Source: Parascedosporium putredinis (taxonomy: Eukaryota > Ascomycota > Sordariomycetes > Microascales > Microascaceae). Taken from it: DNA of 64,000 nucleotides. The stretch lies in the NCBI GenBank assembly GCA_949357655.1, contig CASHTG010000017.1, forward strand, positions 2,232,001 to 2,296,000, written 5' to 3'. Shown here piece by piece: positions 1 through 11,900 of this stretch. Both the position numbers and the translations under genes were made by a program. The notes under the pieces were generated by a model. That model was not told the DNA's origin. It was given only the letters and a program-made list of their open reading frames with translations, and did not search any database. Numbering within the stretch: position 1 is the stretch's first letter; the number at the start of each line of letters is the position of its first letter.

Positions 1-1
1 G

Positions 2-172
2 GCTGAGGCCAAGGCCAGCTCCGCCAAACCTGCCAGCGAGGGCGGTAATGAGGCTACAGGCCAAGAAAAGGCTGTAGCACAGGAGGACGAGCCTGTGGTT
101 GACGAGGCGTCAGCGGCCGCTGAACCCGTCCCGGCGGAGCAGGACAAGGTCGCGGACAAGCCCGCTGCTTAA
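2..172 (+). CDS. 3' end of an unidentified Ala/Glu-rich protein (partial)
   Basis: The frame starting at base 2 is open from the window edge to a TAA at 170-172 and encodes 56 residues rich in Ala, Glu, Lys and Pro, ending in DKPAA. The composition suggests a disordered, acidic C-terminal tail. No domain is visible, so the product cannot be named; the body of the gene lies outside the window. It is transcribed toward the minus-strand SEC2-like gene, whose stop is about 1.85 kb downstream, so the two genes are convergent. The T/A-rich stretch just after the stop fits a 3' UTR. A chance open frame of this length is possible, but the biased composition and the position right at the edge favour a real gene end. 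Confidence 0.5.
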   Translation, partial: AEAKASSAKPASEGGNEATGQEKAVAQEDEPVVDEASAAAEPVPAEQDKVADKPAA

Positions 173-2021
173 TGTCGGGAGGAAAATAATACTTCACGTA
201 TGGATCTGGGACGGACTGCGTTTACTTTTCTAATGAAGAAAAGAAAAGCTAACAACAAAAATGATGGGGTGTCATGACCTTTTTTCTTTTATCTTTGTAA
301 CCTTCTGTGGGGGAGAGGCTCCAGAAGACTAGAGGGTGGTCGACACAAGGCTTCCCACTCATGCCCTTTCCCCATATAACTAACTGGGTTCGTTTCTCGT
401 GTCGTTGAAAGAAACGCGCACTCTGGTCTCGGCCCGCCTGTCACTAATATTTCCTATATCTTTGTGTTTTTAGGGGTTTATGTCAGTTGCTTATACACCA
501 AAAAGTGTTACACAATCTCTACTCGCTTCCTGTATTTCCTGCGTGTGTAGTGTTGATGTCAGCCGATCCCTTTTGTTGCTCTTGCCTTTTCGTCCCTCCA
601 TACATTACTTTTGGATCAGGAGAGAAGGCTTATGTTGATCAACTAATGATTCGCCAGTTGTGATATACACTTTCAAGTATCACTAGGATCGAGATAGAGA
701 GGTGCACCGCTCCAGTTTTAAAGGGACTGGGCTAGTTACTAAGATGGATTTAGAAAAGTAGGAGAGGGAGAGCAATTAGGGATCAAGATATGAAAAGTCA
801 AGGAAGGGGCCTAGACGTAGCAGAGCTCATTGTAGGTCGTTTGAGGTGAGGTCTATGTGTTCATCATTGGTGTAGGTGTGATGCCCTCGATTGTAACGGA
901 GCCCGGGGTCTCTGCATGCTGGGCGGCTTAGACATCTTCTGATTGTTCACCCCCGCCCGCCTTGCCCCTTGCGCGGCGACGATATATGAGCCGAACGGTT
1001 CCGCGGGAGACATGAAAAGAGAGGGGAAACACTTGAGCACTTGGATGACGAAGATGGTAATCTCAAAACTTGAATCGCGGCCTCTTTTGGCTCCCGGTGG
1101 AAAGTGGGTCCTCTTGCCGGCGGAGTGCGTACGCCTCACGCACGTCCTTGCCCGGCCTGCCCCGTCCACTATTGAGTAATACGTAGCTTCAGTGACGGCG
1201 AATTCTCCACCAAACCGCACTCTCTCGCCGTTATTAAACTCGGTTGAGGCCCAAAGGAAAAGCGTGGCGGAAGGAAGGAGATCGTTGGAACGCCGTCCCC
1301 CATACATGGTTGCCGGTAGGGCCCGGGAAGCAGACAAGTAAGGAGAGAGTATAAAATCGCGGAATGAGAAAAACGGTCAGTCTTTGTGTTCCTTCTAAGT
1401 AAACTATATGCCGAACTCTTTTCCCTGAGAAACGCACAGCAAGAACAAAGCAAAGAGTTAGGTATGACGCCGTTGATAGAGGTTTTCCAGGCCGAAAAAT
1501 AAAAATAAGACACAAGGAAAACCCAGTAGGAATATAGTTCCTGAACCGGAACAAGAACGAATGTCAACTAGGAAGCAAGGACCCAAAAACACCCCGAAAC
1601 CCCTCAAAGACAGAATGAGCAAGACTCTTTCCCAATGAACCGTGATGATGTTGAAAATGTAGTACCCCTCTCATTTCCCTGAAAAAGCATTATTCCTTAG
1701 CCGCCCCAAACGCCCTCATTTGATGTGCTGTACAACGAGTGTATAAGGTCCCCAGTGTTTCCCCAACCAATAGAGTAGAAAAAAAGGGCAAAGAGAGACG
1801 CAGAGAGAGAGAAGGGAAGAAGAATAAGGGGCAAGACACCGGGGCTCAATACCCTTCTTCCCTGCTCTAAATCAAAAATTAAGCCTCGAGACTTTATCTG
1901 AAGCGAAGATGAACACTTGAATATTATGGGCAAGAAGAGATAAAAAAGTTGAAGGAAGAAAAAGGTGCAAGATATGGTATATAGGACGAAACCGGGGAGA
2001 GAAAACAAGGGAAAAAAAGGT
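173..2021. other. Intergenic gap between two convergent genes
   Basis: About 1.85 kb lies between the stop of the partial left-edge gene and the stop of the SEC2-like gene. Open frames at 864-1337, 1169-1567 and 1697-2008 (minus) and 943-1179 (plus) overlap one another and have no domain or protein-like composition. I see only 3' UTR-like and spacer sequence. Confidence 0.6.
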
Positions 2022-4381
2022 TTAGCTCTTTATGGCGGCGAGTACCTCAGAGACATTTGTGGTGCCCGGACTCGTCACGCTGATGGCCAGGCCTTTAGCG
2101 GGTTGAGTAGAGTTTCTCGGGCTCGGGCTCGGAGTGACTACCTCGCCGGTGACCTCGTCGTCCTCTCCATCTCTACCAGCGACGGCCGTCTCCGCTCGTT
2201 TTGGTTGTTGGCTTTCTGCGTGGTCCTCCGCCCCATCATTAGTGGGGTCCTGCGGAGGCGTCTTGTCGCCATCAACGACAACAACGTTGGTCGCTGACGC
2301 CGAAGCTGAGACTGGAAGGGAGGAAGATGGCGCAATGAGTTGGTTGGCGGGGACGACGCCTCCGCCGACGCGGGCCCAGAACATTTGTTCGCGCAGGCGC
2401 ACAGCCTCTTCCCAGGCTGCCTTTTCCGCGTCTGCGTCGTCGGTCCTCCAAAGGCCGTCTTTGAGAATCCTCAGGAATCCAAGGAAGTCGCAGGTGGAGC
2501 GCACACGGCCTAGGCAGTACGCGCATAGTGGGTACCGCTGAGCAGAGTCGGATTCGCTCGTGCGAAAGCGGTGGGTCCTGAGGTGTTCGGTATCCTTGCG
2601 CGACTCGCCGCACAGGGAGCAGGCGACATGCTGGGGAGACGGCGCCGATGGCACGAGCGGGGAGGCAGGGGCAGGTTCAACGACGAGGGTACCCTCGGTC
2701 ATAGCGGTGATGACGCTGCGGCGGGCAAGCCACGAGAGGCCCGGGGCGGTGTCGAGGCGTAGGGTGGGTTCGATATCCTCGACAAGAGCGCGTTTGTAAA
2801 ATTTGGCGTCCTTGAGCGAGCCGACCGAGACGGGGGTGGCAGTCGGGGTTGGGGCTTGGGAGCCCTTGGGAGAGATGGCTGTTGACGACGGCGAATGGGC
2901 GAGCGGACCGCCTCCGGTGAGGGAGGAGGCCGAAGGTGAAGATGAATGGGTGCCGCTCCTGGTGGGGGAGGGAATAGAGCCGCCCGAGGCAATGTGCCCT
3001 AGGCCAAGGTTCATGACGTTGATGCCACTCAGAGACGAGGCGGAAGCGCGACTGGCGGAGCGATTATGCTTGCTTGCATGGCTGAGGAGCTTGAAGTCTT
3101 CAAAGGCAGCCAAGTCTGTACGTAGTACTGGTTGAATAAGGTGAACAAAGCTGGTGGGGTAGGCTGGAGATACGGGCTCGACAAAGGGCGATGAGGCAAA
3201 GAGACCGTCGCGCAGGCGGCCTTCCTGATCCTTGGAGTCAAACCTGCTGAAGCCGGGGGAGGAGGGGGCCGTTAGGTTGGTCTGGTCATCGTGGTCGGCT
3301 GTCATCTGCTCCATGACGAGTTTGAGTTCTGCGAGTTGCTCTTGTTGGGAGCGGAGTAGGCTCTCCGTGTCAGCAATCTGGGCACGAAGCTGTTCATTTT
3401 TCTTCTCCATGGTTTCCTGCTGCTTTTGAGCGTCCTCCTTGGCGGCGACAACCATTTTATTGGCCTCCTCAAACAAGGCGGTAGTTAAGTTCTCGAGCTC
3501 GCGCTCAATCTTACGTTTCTCCTCCTCAACCTCCTCCTTGGCCTTCCTCTCCTCGACAACCTTGGCGGCCCACGCCTTCTTTCCGTCTCAACGGTCTTGC
3601 GGCGGATCCAGACATCCCCGGCGAGCATCTCGCGCTGGGATTCTGTTAGCTCCTCAAGTTGACGGATGCGGTCACGGGCGACTTCCAGATCACGGCGGGC
3701 CTCGCCGAGATTATTGTCTAGAATGGTTTGGTGGTTGATGGCGCGAATGAGCTTGTTACTGAGTGTGGTGACTTCATCGTGGGACTCATTCTCGCCATCG
3801 CTCACGACGGATCCGTCACAGTTCGCAAGCGGGCTCATTGCGCGTATGCGTGGGTCAGGCAGGGTGCTCAGGTCGGAATCCTCATCGGGCGAGGGTATGG
3901 GGGAGGCGGGAGAGACCGAGGTTGGAGAGGACCTTAAGGGGAAGGTAAAGTCGGGTAGCTGAGAGGTCGAAGGCGAACGGCCGTGGCCTAACGGAGAGGG
4001 GCGGGTGGGACTCGAGGATTTGGTCGTGGTGATGGAGGAGAGGGAGCGGAAGTGGCCGAATGAAGAGCGACTCGCAGGCTTTGGCGCTGAGGTCTTTTCT
4101 GAAGTGGACGCTTCAGACGTAAAGGATGTCCAGGGGGATACGCGCATAAAGCTAGAGCGAGAAGTAACAAAAGTTTAAGTCAGTGACATTCAAGCCTGAT
4201 TTTGCTTTTAGGAAAGCCAGTTGTTGGGTGCTCAACCTGCAAGAGGCGAGTCTAGCTTTCCTCTTCCCTGCTCAGTCCTTTTCGGCCTCCTCCTTTTTCT
4301 CGCTTTTTGGCGCCCCTGATACACGTCATAAGAAGGGGGTGGGCTCCCGGACGGGTTTTCCATTTTGACTCACGCTTCCAT
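2022..4381 (-). CDS. SEC2: SEC2-type Rab guanine nucleotide exchange factor (one frame break)
   Basis: This gene encodes a Sec2/Rabin-family exchange factor, which in fungi activates the Sec4-type Rab GTPase on secretory vesicles for polarised exocytosis. The predicted product is about 712 aa. A Ser/Pro-rich N-terminus is followed by a long heptad-rich coiled coil (about residues 125-270), the GEF region of this family. The C-terminal half has the family's Cys-rich block, with ACSLCGESRKDTEHLRTHRF and a PLCAYCLGRVR motif, followed by a disordered tail. An 8-nt first exon (ATG GAA GC, 4374-4381) is inferred from a consensus GTGAGT donor and a CTCTAG acceptor (intron 4152-4373); the first ATG of the large exon is at 4147. 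The frame breaks near 3580, where adding one base to a T run (plus strand) joins the two coiled-coil halves. Family assignment is firm; the tiny first exon is inference. Confidence 0.85.
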
Positions 4382-7300
4382 CTTTTTAGTCTTAGGCCTC
4401 GAGGGGCCTGGGAAAAAGTTTGTGGGTGAAATGGGTGAACGACACCCGACAGCGACAGCGACGGTGACGACAGCCACAGCGGCCGCGGCGGGTTAGTCGG
4501 AGCTAGAAGGTGCTCCTATTTACCGCCCACCTTTTGTCCCTCTTGGGGCTCGAATGTCTCTCTCTTCCGGTCGAGTCTCGTGAAGAACTTTGTGCAAAAA
4601 GCCGAATAAGAGCTTTCGGTGCTCAGAGGGGGCAGTGGATCCTGTCTCGGAGAAGGTTTCGATAGTTGAAGGGGAGCGAGTCAAGCCAGAACGTCAGTGG
4701 CGGCGGGTTCGGAAAAGAGGCAATAAAACAGCCCCGGCAAATTGATGCTGTGTAAAAGGGTATCCAAAGCCGCTATTCCTTCGAATATTGTAATATTATG
4801 GATTATTAAGGGAAATCTCTCAGTGAGATTTTCGGGATTCCTCGTGGCTTCTAAGAAAGGAGAGGCGAAGAATGAAAGGGAGAGAGGTTGTGGAGTGTTG
4901 TTGAGGATACAGACAGAGGGGTGAGGAGCGAAGGCAGGTGATGATGAGGACTTTGGGGGAAGGTGAACTTCAAGGCAAGCGCGGGCCGGTGGGTTTGGTT
5001 CAGTTGGGCCTTCAATGTTCCTTCCTTCTCTGGCACACCCGCGGACGGAGGTCTCTTGTCGGTTGAGAATGAAGAGGGACCTCATCCTTGGCCTCACAAC
5101 TCATGGGTATCGAGTACCTACTCTTACATAAGAAAGATGGCTGGGAAGTATAGTACATGGTACGTGGCACAGCCGGACTGGGGACAGGGCTAGCGCCGTC
5201 CTAGGGTGGTATCGATGCAAAGAGAGTCAGAGGACGCAAAATCCTGGATTTATCACGGGCGGTTACGTCAATCACGGGATCAACCCACTCTTCCAGATTT
5301 CGCACATGGGCCTAGCGTCACAGGCACTATGAGCTTGCCATCGTCTGCAAGCAAGCACTCAAGACCAACGCTTGGAAGGAAGGGAAAAAGAAAAAAAAAA
5401 AAAAAACAAAAAGGCCATTCCCTCCAAACCTCGTAGGGACCCCGGGCGAAAACCAGAAGCACAAGCCAGAAAGAACACTGACAATGCACCGTGTGCGCAC
5501 GCACTGATTGACCTAGGATTGAATCTATTGATCTATAATAATTGATCCATTCCATTGATCCATCCCATCGACTTAACTTGAGCTCCAAACAGACATTTGA
5601 AATTGGCAGACGTCGCGCAACCACGGAGGTCGCGGATCGACTGAATTATCTTCTTCTCTATTTTCCGGGATTGAGGACCGGACTGTCGCTATATTGAATA
5701 TATGTTGACTAGCCTCGCGAACGGCAGGACACCAGGGGAAGAAGACGAAATTGAATAAACAATTCTTTGAGGACTCGCTGGCGTCAATAACAAAGGATTT
5801 CATTTGAATCTGAGCCGGAGAGAAACAAAACAGTATGTTACTTGTATATTGGATGCTACCTGAGCTTGGTTGACACTGACCCGGCCCGACCCAGCTATGG
5901 CCAGCTTCAGCTCCCGCCAGCAAGACAAATTGATCCAACATTGATGATCAGTCCAGCCTGCTACCAAAGCGCAGGCAAGCTCCTCGGCATCTGCCCTTCT
6001 CCCTCCCGCTCACTCTTGCCCCTCTCTACATGTACTTGTCTAGACCTACCTCCATTGATCTCTTCAGTCCCTCCGGAATACAAAGAAGGCCAACCCCCTT
6101 CTTCATCGGTTCGATCAATTGATATCAATGATCGTTCAAGCAATCGATAGCGCGCAGCTCCCCACATTCAATTGAATGGGTATTCGCATTTACGCCCACA
6201 CCCACCAGACACATCCCCACCCATTCCCATGCGCCACGCCACGCCTGCACACCTGCACGTCCATCGATCGATCCACCCTTCCAGTGGTCAATTTGAAATT
6301 GATTGATGAATGGGAAAACCGGGGATGACGGGCGGGCTAATCAACTTCCTAGCGAGGGCATATGGATGGTGATGGCCACGTTGCTAATTGAATGAGTTAG
6401 CGCACATTAATGCAGGCAGCGGGAGTCCAGTTACTTCTAGGGAGATCAAGCAATCAATCAATCCATCGATTGGCGAGAAGCATTGTTGGCCTCCCGCAGC
6501 TTTTAGCATATCTGTGGAGATATATCGATTATCATCTGTGATATTCATTGTTTATCGGTGTTATCGCCCTTCCTTTCTATTTTCCGTCAAACACAACATT
6601 GAACACCAATCAACACTACCCTGGTACATACCCGTTCATTCACAGCCTCATCTATGGATCTATTGATCGCTGTTCGTCCGTTGACTGTTGAGTGACTGAC
6701 ACTTTGCCCGTCCATGGTTCCTACACAAAATGGATGAGAAGAAAACTTGCGCACGGCCAAACTCCGCCATTCCAAATCTTGCTCCCCTCTGGTGCGTTCA
6801 AGGCGGCGCCCTTCCACATCATGCGGGGACTGGGTTTCTTTCCGGACTGCCCTCTCCATCTCTAACCCCGCATCGAAAGAGAATAGATAATGAGATAAAA
6901 GAGGAACCCGAAATTGGGTGGTTTCTTGTCTCTTCCTTGCGCTTTCCCCGCCTTCCTCCATTCATCTTGAGTGTACATAGAATACGAAAACCTGAGTCCT
7001 TCGTAACAAGGAACACGAGCCCTTGGCACCGAACCCACCCTCCCACGTATCCTAGCCCTCAATCTTTGGCTCTCTGTCTCCTCCATGCTTCCACAGTCTC
7101 TAACTTCAATTCCCTCTGTTTCCGAATTCTTTTTCTTTCTAATGCCATGCAAACTTATCGACTCTCCCTTTACCGAGGTAGTGCAAGGAATGTCATCGCC
7201 AAGTGAGGGGGCAATTAGTGTAGACGCAGGTCCGCTCCCTCGTGTTATCCGCAGCCATTGATCACCCCGACGTACCTGCTTCCACGAGAGACCACCCCTG

Positions 7301-8919
7301 CTGCTCGGCGTTGACGCGACCCCTGTCAAAATAGCGCCACCACCACACCAACCTTTCTCCAAGCGCCGCTGGACGGGCCCCGAGCTCAGCCATCGATTGG
7401 GGTCTGTCTGTCAGGCGTTCAGGGATCTCCAGGAGGAGAGAAGAGGGGATAGAGGCTTTTGGCTGATCCTGCTAACTTGATTTGGGCAGGCGGGCATCCC
7501 AATTCCGCACGCTCTCGGGGCTGCTTCCCTTCAGCCTCCTCTCATGTGTCCTGTCCCTCTCGCATTCTTCACGGCTCCCGTCATGCCGATGAACCCGGTG
7601 GATCCGACTGACTTGCCCGGCTCCTCGCCCAAAGCTTGCCGCGCTTCGATCAATACCAAAGGGATTTTCCTTGCGGGTTCGGTTCCAAGATTGCGATTAG
7701 CAACCTTTCCCTTCCTCTGCTTCCTTTTTCCGCCTTCAACTGCGCGCTTCTCGCTGTCGGGCAACCTCCAATTCCTTGGGGAATGGGCGACACGTTCCGC
7801 GCGTTCGAAAATCGTTGGTCGTTGGGCCACTTTTCGGCTGCAATATCTTGTCTCCCTGCTGATCATTGATCACCTCGAGAATACGAAATCGGCCCTGCAT
7901 GGACCCGTGCAGACGAACGGATCCCCTAGACCCTCACCCTCTTCAGCGCTGGCCCTTGTCAGACAACTTCGAACCAGAGCCCGTAAAGCTCAACACGAGC
8001 ACCGTAAATACTTCGTATCTGTGATTGCCTTGTTGGCCACAGTGCTTCATTTCAATGGGCTCTCTCGTAGGTACATGCAAAGAGACCCTGTGACGCCCCA
8101 AGGAGTATCCCCGCAAAAAGTAAGGAATCCGAGACATCTAAAGAAAAAAAGTGTGCTTAATTAGTCCTATTTTTATTATTATCTTATTTTTTTCCTTCCC
8201 CTCATAGCCTGTACTTCGTCGATCATGAAGAGACTCTGACGTAGCTCTCCTATGACCCTCTCCGCATGTCATCCACCCCCTCAATTTATCCGCAAGCTTG
8301 AAGAGACTCCATATTCTTCCAAAAAAAAGAAAAACCAAAGTTGAAAAAGAAAGCAAACACCCGGGATCGCGTTTTGCATGAAAATTACCCTCAAATTGAT
8401 GGTTGAAATTTCATCATGCCCTGCCTCTAAACCCCGTGGCCTCATGGCTGACTTTGGCTTGGCGCTGAGCTCAACCTGACGCTTCGCTGATTATCCAGCC
8501 GTGGACTGCACAACCACTAGCTCACTGAAAGGAGCAGTAATTCAGACTTGGAAAACAAACGCAGATGAATCGTTGAATGTAAATTTGTACTTTGGCTCAT
8601 AATGCGAGGGCGAGCCTTGCGTTTATAGTAGGCCACTAATCTGCGAGGTAAACAAAGTGGTGATGTAAAACGAAAGGGAATGGTGACAAGACTGGCTGGT
8701 GATTATGGAGAAAGAGGGGGAAATGATAGGAAAGAAAGGAACAAGACGGGTGGAAAGAAAGAAGATGAGGATATCTTTTTTTTCAATACAAAACAAAGCA
8801 AAATAAATGATAGAGATGATGAATGGGAAAGAAACTCCTTCAAGATTACCGCCTTTATCTCTTCCTGCTTCCGTTTCTTACGAAGCGTATAGTCGCGTAG
8901 CCCCCTAGCTACCGGCCAC
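4382..8919. other. 4.5 kb gap upstream of SEC2
   Basis: No supported gene is present. The 206-codon plus-strand open frame at 7544-8164 has low-complexity, non-protein-like composition and no domain. The section 5.5-6.7 kb is dense in GATC-containing motifs such as ATTGATCCAT and ATCGATCGATCC. There is a 16-A run at 5391-5406. The left part (4.4-5 kb) should hold the SEC2 promoter and 5' UTR; the right part should hold the 3' UTR of the large Pro/Gln-rich gene. Confidence 0.55.
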
Positions 8920-11900
8920 TCAGTAATACTCGTACGAGTAAGGGTTCCACTCTTGCCCAGGATAGCTCGTTGCGCTCATCTGTGGCGCATCCTCAGTAAC
9001 CTCGTTTCCGGGCAGGCCCTCCTGCCCTTCCACCAAAATCTTCTCCTGCTGCGCTTCTGCAAGGAGCTTCTGTCGCTTCTCCTCCTGGGCTACCTTCCAC
9101 TCACGCAGGGCTGGGTCGTCGTTATCTTCCTCCTCTTCTTCTGATGAATCCAACGTCGCTTGGGTAGCTGGCTCTGCTTGTACGGTGGCTTGCGTTGCCT
9201 GTGTAGTCGTCTCGACTGTGTCCGCCGACCTCGTAGTCTGCACGCTATCTTGCGTGTTGTCCCTCCCGAGCACGGCAACACCCGCCGCGCCTGCGGCAAG
9301 GGCTGTGCCCGCCACAGTGACGGCCGCGGGCCCAGTATGCGCCAACACCCAGGGTCCCGGAGCACTCACATCTTCTGTTCCGCGCTGAGTGTCTGTGACG
9401 GGTAGCTTCCGCGGCGTAGCATTGTATAGATCATCCTGCGATATCCTCTTCGAAGCCGCCGCCCCTGTATCTACTGTGAGTTTCGCCCTGTCTGGGTCGG
9501 CCTTGGCGCTGCCCACGTCCGAAATGGTGCTGTGCTGGCCCACCGTCGCCTGCGAGATGTTCCTGCTATGTCCAAAGTTTGCCGCTGTGGCGATCCTCGG
9601 TTCGTCGGTCGGTCGCGGCGATTGTGATCCGGGGCTCTCCGTTGAGATTTGGCTCACATCGCTCATCGGGCGCTGGTCCGCCACGAGGTGACCAGGTACG
9701 GGAAGAGGCTTGTGGGCGCTGGGTGGCGGTGGCGGTGGCGTGGGGGTTGTGGCTACCCCGGGGACATCCGCGGAGGGGAGCACCGCGGGCAGAGGAATCT
9801 GCGGGGCGCCCGGCTGCGAGAGGGCTACTCCTCCGCCGCTAACCATCGGTGGATGTTGCATGACTCTGGGGTTGGCTTCACTCTGCTGGCTGGCGGACCT
9901 CATGTGGAGGCTAGCATGATGTTGTGAAAGGGCTGGCGATTGGCTGGCCTGGACGGTGGAGTGAATGGACGACCTTATCGAGGGCGCTGGGGGTGAACCG
10001 GTGCTTTGCCTATAAAGCTGCTGATACTGGCCCTGGGGAGGCGCTGGCCTGGCAGTTTCTTGTGCGGGCGTCGAATGTCCCGACGCGGGCGTCTGAGGCT
10101 GGCTGAACTGCTGTTGTTGGCCAGGGACGGGCACCATGACACCGCTAGACATAACGAGCTGCTGCTGCTGCTGCTGGCCAGGAATCACAAATTGCTGCGC
10201 TCCGAGAGGCATGCCGTATTGCATTCCAGGCACCGGTCCGTACATACCACCTTGCTGAGGCACAAAGCCCGGCCCAGCCCTCTGGCCGGGCGCTACCAGG
10301 ACCACACCTGATCCGCCAGTAGGCTGTTGAGTGAGCTGGCCAGGTAGGCCTGCCTGGACTACGCCTGAGCCGCCAGTAGGCTGTTGGGTGAGCTGGTTGG
10401 GAGCGGGATGCGCGAAGACGGTCTGACTCGGGATACGCTGCTCGGGCATGCCTTGACCGGGGCGGTACGCGTATTGTCCTGGCTGGCCGGGATGCGCGTA
10501 GCCTTGTGGGTAACCCTGGGGCGTCGCCTGCCTAGGCTCAGGCTGTTTAGAGCTGCGCTTGAAAGCGTTAAGGAACGACTTCATCGATGACTTTTCGGGC
10601 TTGCCGCCCTGCGCAAGAGCTGGAGAGGGTGCTTGGACTACACTTCCCGGGCGCGACTGAGACTGTGGCTGCAACTGCTGCTGCTGCTGCAACTGCTGCT
10701 GCAACTGCTGTGGCGGCTGTTGCTGTCCGCTTTGGCCCGCCTTGGTCCACCACTTCGATGCTCCCTCTGCCGGCATCGACTGCTGGTGAGCTAGCTGAGG
10801 AGGTTGGCTAGGCCGAAACTGTGGAGGTACACCGGCAGCCTGAGGCGGAGCCGAAGCCGTTGAGGTCTGTGTAAGCGTGCGGTTCATCGCCCAAGGAGCA
10901 GGCGGCTGTTGTGACTGCGGGAGGCCTGCGCCCGGCGTGGCTTGGCCGGCAATTTGGGGGCTAGGCCTATACTGCCCGAGAATAGGTTGGCCAGGCATCG
11001 GCTGACCAGGCATCGGCTGACCAGGGACGAATTGACCTGGGAAGGGCCCTTGTCCTGGTCCAGGCCTCCACTGTCCGGCCACGGGCCTGGGAGGGTAGAA
11101 TTGCTGCCCGGGTGCGACTTGCTGCTGGCCCGGCAGCATAGGCTGTTGGCCTTGAGGCAGCTGTTGCTGCATCGGCATCGGCATCGGCATCGGCATCGGT
11201 TGGCCCTGTTGAGGGATGGGGGAAACTGGCCGCTGGGCCCAGGCTGGCCTGGCTGGTTTTTAGGCACCGGCGGGTTCTGGAGCGCCCCGGCAACTGGTCG
11301 AATTGTTGGCATTTGGGAACCATGCACCGTTGCCGCGGCGGGCGGCTGCCCTGCAAATGCCCCTTGGTTTACAAGTGGAGAAACCTGCGAGACAGGCGTG
11401 GGAGCCTGCGATGCCGTTGCCGCGGGCGTAACTTCGGCAGCGAGAGAATGGCTCGCCGGGACATCGGGCTTTTGGATACCCAATGTATTCTCGGGTCCGG
11501 GTCGCGGTGACTCCATCGCCGACTCCGATAGGGGGCTCTGGGCCGTCTTAGTAGGTACTGAGGTGACAGACCCGCCACGGGATGGGGATTGATCAAGCGC
11601 GTGGGAGCTACGCGCGGATTCGGTAGCTGGGTCACCGAGGATTGGTGATGCGGTGTGTTGCTGTGTGGGCGTAGGTCCCGGGGATGCCGCGGACGAGAGC
11701 GACGCGCGGGCAGCTAGTAAAGCCGCCGTAGGCAGGGGCTGCTCCTCCCTGGCATGTTGCGGAATGGGTGCAATGATGGCCAGGGGCTGTGGGGTTGTTG
11801 TTGCGGCAGCGACTGATGCTGTGGCAGCGGCTGGGGTGCAGGGCTTGTCCCGTAGGGGTCCTCCCATTTCGCGGCCGGGATCTCTGGGCTAGCGGCGGAG

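Noticed and set aside
7544..8164. 206-codon plus-strand open frame in the gap upstream of the large disordered-protein gene
   Set aside because: It has an ATG, but the composition is not protein-like, no domain or intron pattern supports it, and overlapping frames of similar length occur nearby.
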